A stretch of 8,289 nt of DNA from Natronohydrobacter sp. (GTDB taxonomy: Bacteria > Pseudomonadota > Alphaproteobacteria > Rhodobacterales > Rhodobacteraceae): the NCBI GenBank assembly GCA_007116445.1, contig SKIM01000288.1:1-8289 (forward strand), given 5' to 3'. Each line of letters begins with the position of its first letter. Positions within the stretch are counted from its first letter, which is position 1. Under the pieces are notes generated by a model. The model saw only the letters and a program-made list of their open reading frames with translations. It made no database searches and was not told where the DNA came from. Of this stretch, positions 5,225-8,289 are shown piece after piece. The translations under genes were made by a program, and so were the position numbers.

Positions 5225-7048
5225 CCAGATCGCAACATACGCCCTGAGATACGGCAGCTTGATGAAGCTGCCGTCAATCGCATTGCCGCCGGCGAGGTGG
5301 TCGAGCGCCCAGCTTCGGCGGTCAAGGAACTGGTGGAAAATGCGCTCGATGCAGGGGCCACGCGCATTGACGTGTCCTATGCCGATGGCGGCAAGACCCT
5401 GATCCGGGTGCGCGACGACGGGCATGGCATGCGCCCGCAAGATCTGCCATTGGCATTGTCGCGCCATGCCACGTCCAAGATCGACGGCTCGGACTTGTTG
5501 AACATCCATTCTTTCGGCTTTCGTGGTGAAGCACTGCCCTCGCTGGGGGCTGTGGGGCGGCTGAGCATCGCCACCCGCGCAGCGGGCGAGGAGGGTGCGG
5601 CGATCACGGTCGAGGGCGGTCGAATGAGCGCCCCGCGCCCGGAAGCCGCGCAATACGGCACCACAGTCACGCTGCGCGATCTGTTCTACGCCACGCCCGC
5701 GCGGTTGAAGTTCATGCGCACAGACCGGGCCGAAGCGCAGGCGATTGGCGATGTGGTCAAGCGGCTCGCCCTCGCCGAACCCTATATCAGTTTCACCTTG
5801 GCGGATGTGTCAGAGGGCGCAGCGCGCGAGATGTTTCGCGCCGATGCCGCGCAGGGCGCGCTGTTCGACGCGCTTGAAGAACGGATGGCGGATGTGCTGG
5901 GGCGCGAGTTCACCGACAATGCGCTGCGCATCGATGCCGAGCGTGACGGGCTGCATCTGACGGGTTTCGCAGGCTTGCCGACCTATTCGCGCGGCGCGGC
6001 TGTGGCGCAATATCTTTTCGTCAATGGTCGCCCTGTGCGCGACAAGATGCTGCTGGGGGCGTTGCGCGCAGCCTATGCGGATGTGCTGTCGCGCGACCGC
6101 CACCCGGTTGTTGCGCTTTTCCTGACTTGCGCGCCGGAACTGGTCGATGTGAATGTGCATCCGGCGAAATCCGAAGTGCGCTTTCGCGATCCCGGCTTGG
6201 CGCGCGGGTTGGTGGTCTCTGGCTTGCGTCATGCGCTGGCAGGGGCCGGGCATCGCGCGTCGAGCACTGTCGCAGGGGCCATGCTGGGCGCGATGCAACA
6301 GCCCCCGCAGCGCCCTGTCTATCAGATGGAGCGCGCTCCCGCTGGTGCCTTGCGCAGCGCGTATCAGATGCAGGCCCCGCAAGGCATGGCCGAAGCCCCG
6401 GCGCTCTGGCCAGCGCGCGACGCTGTCTCCGCGCGCGCCGAAACGCCGCAACTCGATGTGCCGCAGGATGCGCCGCTTGGGGCCGCTCGGGCGCAAATTC
6501 ACGAGAATTACATCATTGCCCAAACTGCGGATGGTATGGTCATCGTCGACGCACATGCCGCCCATGAGCGGTTGGTTTATGAGCGGCTCAAGCGGCAGCG
6601 TGCGGAAAACGGCATCGCGACCCAAGCGCTGCTGATCCCCGAGATCATCGAGCTGTCGCACTCAGAATGCGCGGCCTTGCTGGCCCTGGCGCCAGAGTTG
6701 GCGCAGCTGGGGCTGGTGATCGAGGGCTTCGGGGGCAGTAGCGTGATGCTGCGCGAAACCCCGGCGATTCTGGGTCAGATAGATGCGCGCGGGCTGATCC
6801 GGGACATTCTCGACGAGTTGGAAGATCAGGGCCATAGTCGGGGGCTGGAAGCCCGGATCGATGCGGTCCTGTCGCGCATTGCCTGCCATGGTTCGGTGCG
6901 TTCAGGCCGCGTGATGCGCGTCGAAGAGATGAACGCGCTCTTGCGCGAGATGGAAGCGACGCCGCTTTCAGGCCAGTGCAATCACGGCCGCCCGACCTCT
7001 GTTGCGCTTGGGCTGGACGACATCGAAAAGCTCTTTGGGCGGCGCTGA
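5216..7048 (+). CDS. mutL: DNA mismatch repair protein MutL (endonuclease type)
   Basis: MutL couples mismatch recognition by MutS to strand incision and removal. The 610-residue protein begins with a GHKL ATPase: NRIAAGEVVERPASAVKELV and EN (21-42, with E38 as the likely ATP-hydrolysing Glu and N42 for magnesium), RDDGHGM (66-72), ATSKI, GFRGEALPSLGAVG (101-114) and GTTVTLRDLFYATPARLKF (148-166). The transducer domain ends near 345 with VNVHPAKSEVRF. A Pro/Ala/Gln-rich linker spans about 345-425. The C-terminal domain has DAHAAHERLVYE (445-456), the metal endonuclease motif DQHAxxExxxxE with Q446 replaced by A, plus ACHGSVRSG (556-564) and QCNHGRP (587-593). Such motifs mark MutL proteins that nick DNA themselves in organisms lacking MutH. 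ATG 5216 is the only possible start: an in-frame stop lies at 5174 and no other ATG, GTG or TTG exists before the conserved region. No Shine-Dalgarno is visible, and the start is inside a palindrome. Confidence 0.97.
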   Translation: MNAPDRNIRPEIRQLDEAAVNRIAAGEVVERPASAVKELVENALDAGATRIDVSYADGGKTLIRVRDDGHGMRPQDLPLALSRHATSKIDGSDLLNIHSFGFRGEALPSLGAVGRLSIATRAAGEEGAAITVEGGRMSAPRPEAAQYGTTVTLRDLFYATPARLKFMRTDRAEAQAIGDVVKRLALAEPYISFTLADVSEGAAREMFRADAAQGALFDALEERMADVLGREFTDNALRIDAERDGLHLTGFAGLPTYSRGAAVAQYLFVNGRPVRDKMLLGALRAAYADVLSRDRHPVVALFLTCAPELVDVNVHPAKSEVRFRDPGLARGLVVSGLRHALAGAGHRASSTVAGAMLGAMQQPPQRPVYQMERAPAGALRSAYQMQAPQGMAEAPALWPARDAVSARAETPQLDVPQDAPLGAARAQIHENYIIAQTADGMVIVDAHAAHERLVYERLKRQRAENGIATQALLIPEIIELSHSECAALLALAPELAQLGLVIEGFGGSSVMLRETPAILGQIDARGLIRDILDELEDQGHSRGLEARIDAVLSRIACHGSVRSGRVMRVEEMNALLREMEATPLSGQCNHGRPTSVALGLDDIEKLFGRR

Positions 7049-7118
7049 GGGCCGCGGCAATTGAAACCCGGTGATGTGACGCTAAGTGCGCGTCGATACA
7101 AGTGATCGGGGCGAGGCC

Positions 7119-8289
7119 ATGAGATTTGAGACAGCGACACGCGCGGCAGGTCTGGCGCGGCTTGAGGCCTTCATTCCGCGCATGGGCAAGCGTTACGCCG
7201 CGGGGCGGAATTTCGATCTGGGGCCAGAGCGACATCTCGATGTGTCCGGCCTCTCACCGTATTTGCGCCGCAGGCTGGTGCTGGAAGAGGAAGTCGTCGA
7301 AGCGGCGCTGGCCGCGCATGGGGCCGAGGGGGCTGAGAAATTCCTGCAAGAGGTTGCCTGGCGCGGCTATTTCAAGGGCTGGCTGGAACATCGCCCGGCG
7401 ATCTGGACAGGCTATCGCGATGGGCTGTCGGAAGATCTGGCGGCCCTTGAGCGCGACCGCGCGTTGCGTCGAGAGCTGGCGCGGGCCGAAGATGGCCAGA
7501 CCGGGATCGCTTGTTTTGACGCCTGGGCGCAGGAGCTGGTTGAGACTGGCTATCTGCATAATCATGCGCGTATGTGGTTCGCCTCGATCTGGATTTTCAC
7601 ATTGGGCCTGCCATGGCGACTGGGCGCCGATTTTTTCTATCGTCATTTGCTCGATGGCGATCCGGCCTCGAATACACTGTCCTGGCGCTGGGTGGCGGGG
7701 TTGCATACGCGCGGCAAATTCTACGAGGCCAAGGCCTGGAATATCGCGAAATTCACTGGGCAGAGATTTGTACCGCGCGACCCGGATCTGGCGGTCGTGA
7801 CCAAGGGGTTGGAAGACACAGAGCCTGAGGGCCTGCCACCAGTGACGCCGCTGCGTGCCCCAGGCGCGGTGGCCGAAGGCATGCCGAGCTTGCTGTTGTT
7901 GACGGAAGAAGATTGCGGGCTGCGCGCGGCGGAACTGGCAGGCTGGAGCCTGAGCGGAAGCATCGCGCTGGAAGTGTCGCATTTGCGGTCGCATCGGGAC
8001 GTGTCAGACGCGGTCGCGGAATTTGAACGCGCGGCACTGGAAGACGCCGCCGCACGGCTGGGCCTTGACGCGCAGGTCAAACGGGCAGGTGATGCGCGCG
8101 ATCTGGCGCGCTGGGCCAAGGCTTGCGGCGCGCGTCAGGTGATCACGGGGTTCGTGCCGCGCGGTCCATTGCGCAACTGGCTGGATGACGCGCAACCGGC
8201 TTTGGCGGCTGAGGGGATTGCACTGTCTGAGTGGCAGCGCCCTTGGGATGCAGCGCTCTGGCCCTACGCTACAGCAGGGGTCTTCAAAG
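7119..8289 (+). CDS. Photolyase/cryptochrome-like FAD-binding protein, apparently domain-permuted, partial at 3' end
   Basis: 390 residues are visible before the window ends. Residues about 20-220 match the helical FAD-binding domain of DNA photolyases: LSPYLRRRL (45-53), FLQEVAWRGYF (75-85), TGIACFDAWAQELVETGYLHN (128-148), HARM (149-152), PWRLGADFFYRHLLDGDPASN (165-185) and SWRWVAGLHTRGKFY (188-202). By recalled E. coli PhrB numbering, E78, W81, R82, N148, M152, N185 and W191 match E274, W277, R278, N341, M345, N378 and W384; W189 and W166 match electron-transfer residues W382 and W359; R342 is replaced by H149. The usual N-terminal alpha/beta domain is missing, as an in-frame stop (7083) lies just upstream. 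Residues 255-390 instead resemble that domain. The likely role is light-dependent DNA repair or light sensing. ATG 7119 is preferred over GTG 7086 because GGGGCGAGG (7108-7116) precedes it. It is 70 bases after mutL. Confidence 0.85.
   Translation, partial: MRFETATRAAGLARLEAFIPRMGKRYAAGRNFDLGPERHLDVSGLSPYLRRRLVLEEEVVEAALAAHGAEGAEKFLQEVAWRGYFKGWLEHRPAIWTGYRDGLSEDLAALERDRALRRELARAEDGQTGIACFDAWAQELVETGYLHNHARMWFASIWIFTLGLPWRLGADFFYRHLLDGDPASNTLSWRWVAGLHTRGKFYEAKAWNIAKFTGQRFVPRDPDLAVVTKGLEDTEPEGLPPVTPLRAPGAVAEGMPSLLLLTEEDCGLRAAELAGWSLSGSIALEVSHLRSHRDVSDAVAEFERAALEDAAARLGLDAQVKRAGDARDLARWAKACGARQVITGFVPRGPLRNWLDDAQPALAAEGIALSEWQRPWDAALWPYATAGVFK

Noticed and set aside
6320..6370. Repeated TATCAGATG (Tyr-Gln-Met) 42 bases apart in the MutL linker
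   Set aside because: Nine bases only, and the flanks do not repeat. Low-complexity linkers often show this.
5810..6661. 283-codon minus-strand frame opposite mutL
   Set aside because: It mirrors conserved MutL coding sequence, and no domain or ribosome site supports it.
7039..7055. GCGGC / GCCGC hairpin across the mutL stop codon
   Set aside because: Only five base pairs, a seven-base loop and no T-tract; expected by chance at this GC content.
7086..7088. GTG as an upstream start for the photolyase-like gene
   Set aside because: It would add 11 residues but has no Shine-Dalgarno, whereas ATG 7119 has GGGGCGAGG just before it.

Overview
This 8.3-kb window is GC-rich and has seven protein genes, all on the plus strand, with gaps of at most about 115 bases. 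Gene content and protein style (PurH, LspA, a BamF/DUF3035 lipoprotein, paired M16 peptidases, a MutL with an endonuclease-type C-terminus) suggest an alphaproteobacterium, most likely Rhodobacteraceae (Roseobacter/Rhodobacter type). That placement is inferred from protein style and not from a marker gene. Most of the window is ordinary chromosomal core. I see no tRNA, rRNA, CRISPR array, insertion sequence or phage gene.

Layout. Positions 1-770 hold the 3' half of purH (purine synthesis). lspA follows within a few bases, then a small lipoprotein gene of the BamF (DUF3035) family; LspA is the peptidase that matures lipoproteins such as this one. A compact hairpin with a T-rich tail at 1909-1932 probably ends this unit. 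A separate gene with a strong Shine-Dalgarno encodes a His-rich secreted DUF4399 protein (1970-2422), followed by a strong GC hairpin (2432-2452). Two M16 peptidase genes (2538-5176) overlap by ATGA. The first has the zinc site but not the R/Y substrate pair, and the second has the R/Y pair but no zinc site, so they look like the two halves of one periplasmic heterodimeric protease. mutL (5216-7048) comes next, and then a photolyase/cryptochrome-type flavoprotein gene that runs off the right edge (7119 to the end).

The most unusual points are these. (1) The photolyase-like protein starts directly with the FAD-binding helical domain and carries a sequence resembling the photolyase alpha/beta (antenna) domain after it, as in a circular permutation. 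(2) A 33-bp near-perfect palindrome covers the only possible mutL start codon, which has no visible Shine-Dalgarno. (3) The M16 pair shows a complementary split of active-site residues. (4) A perfect 25-bp interrupted palindrome lies inside the start of lspA. No wholly new multi-gene system is evident.
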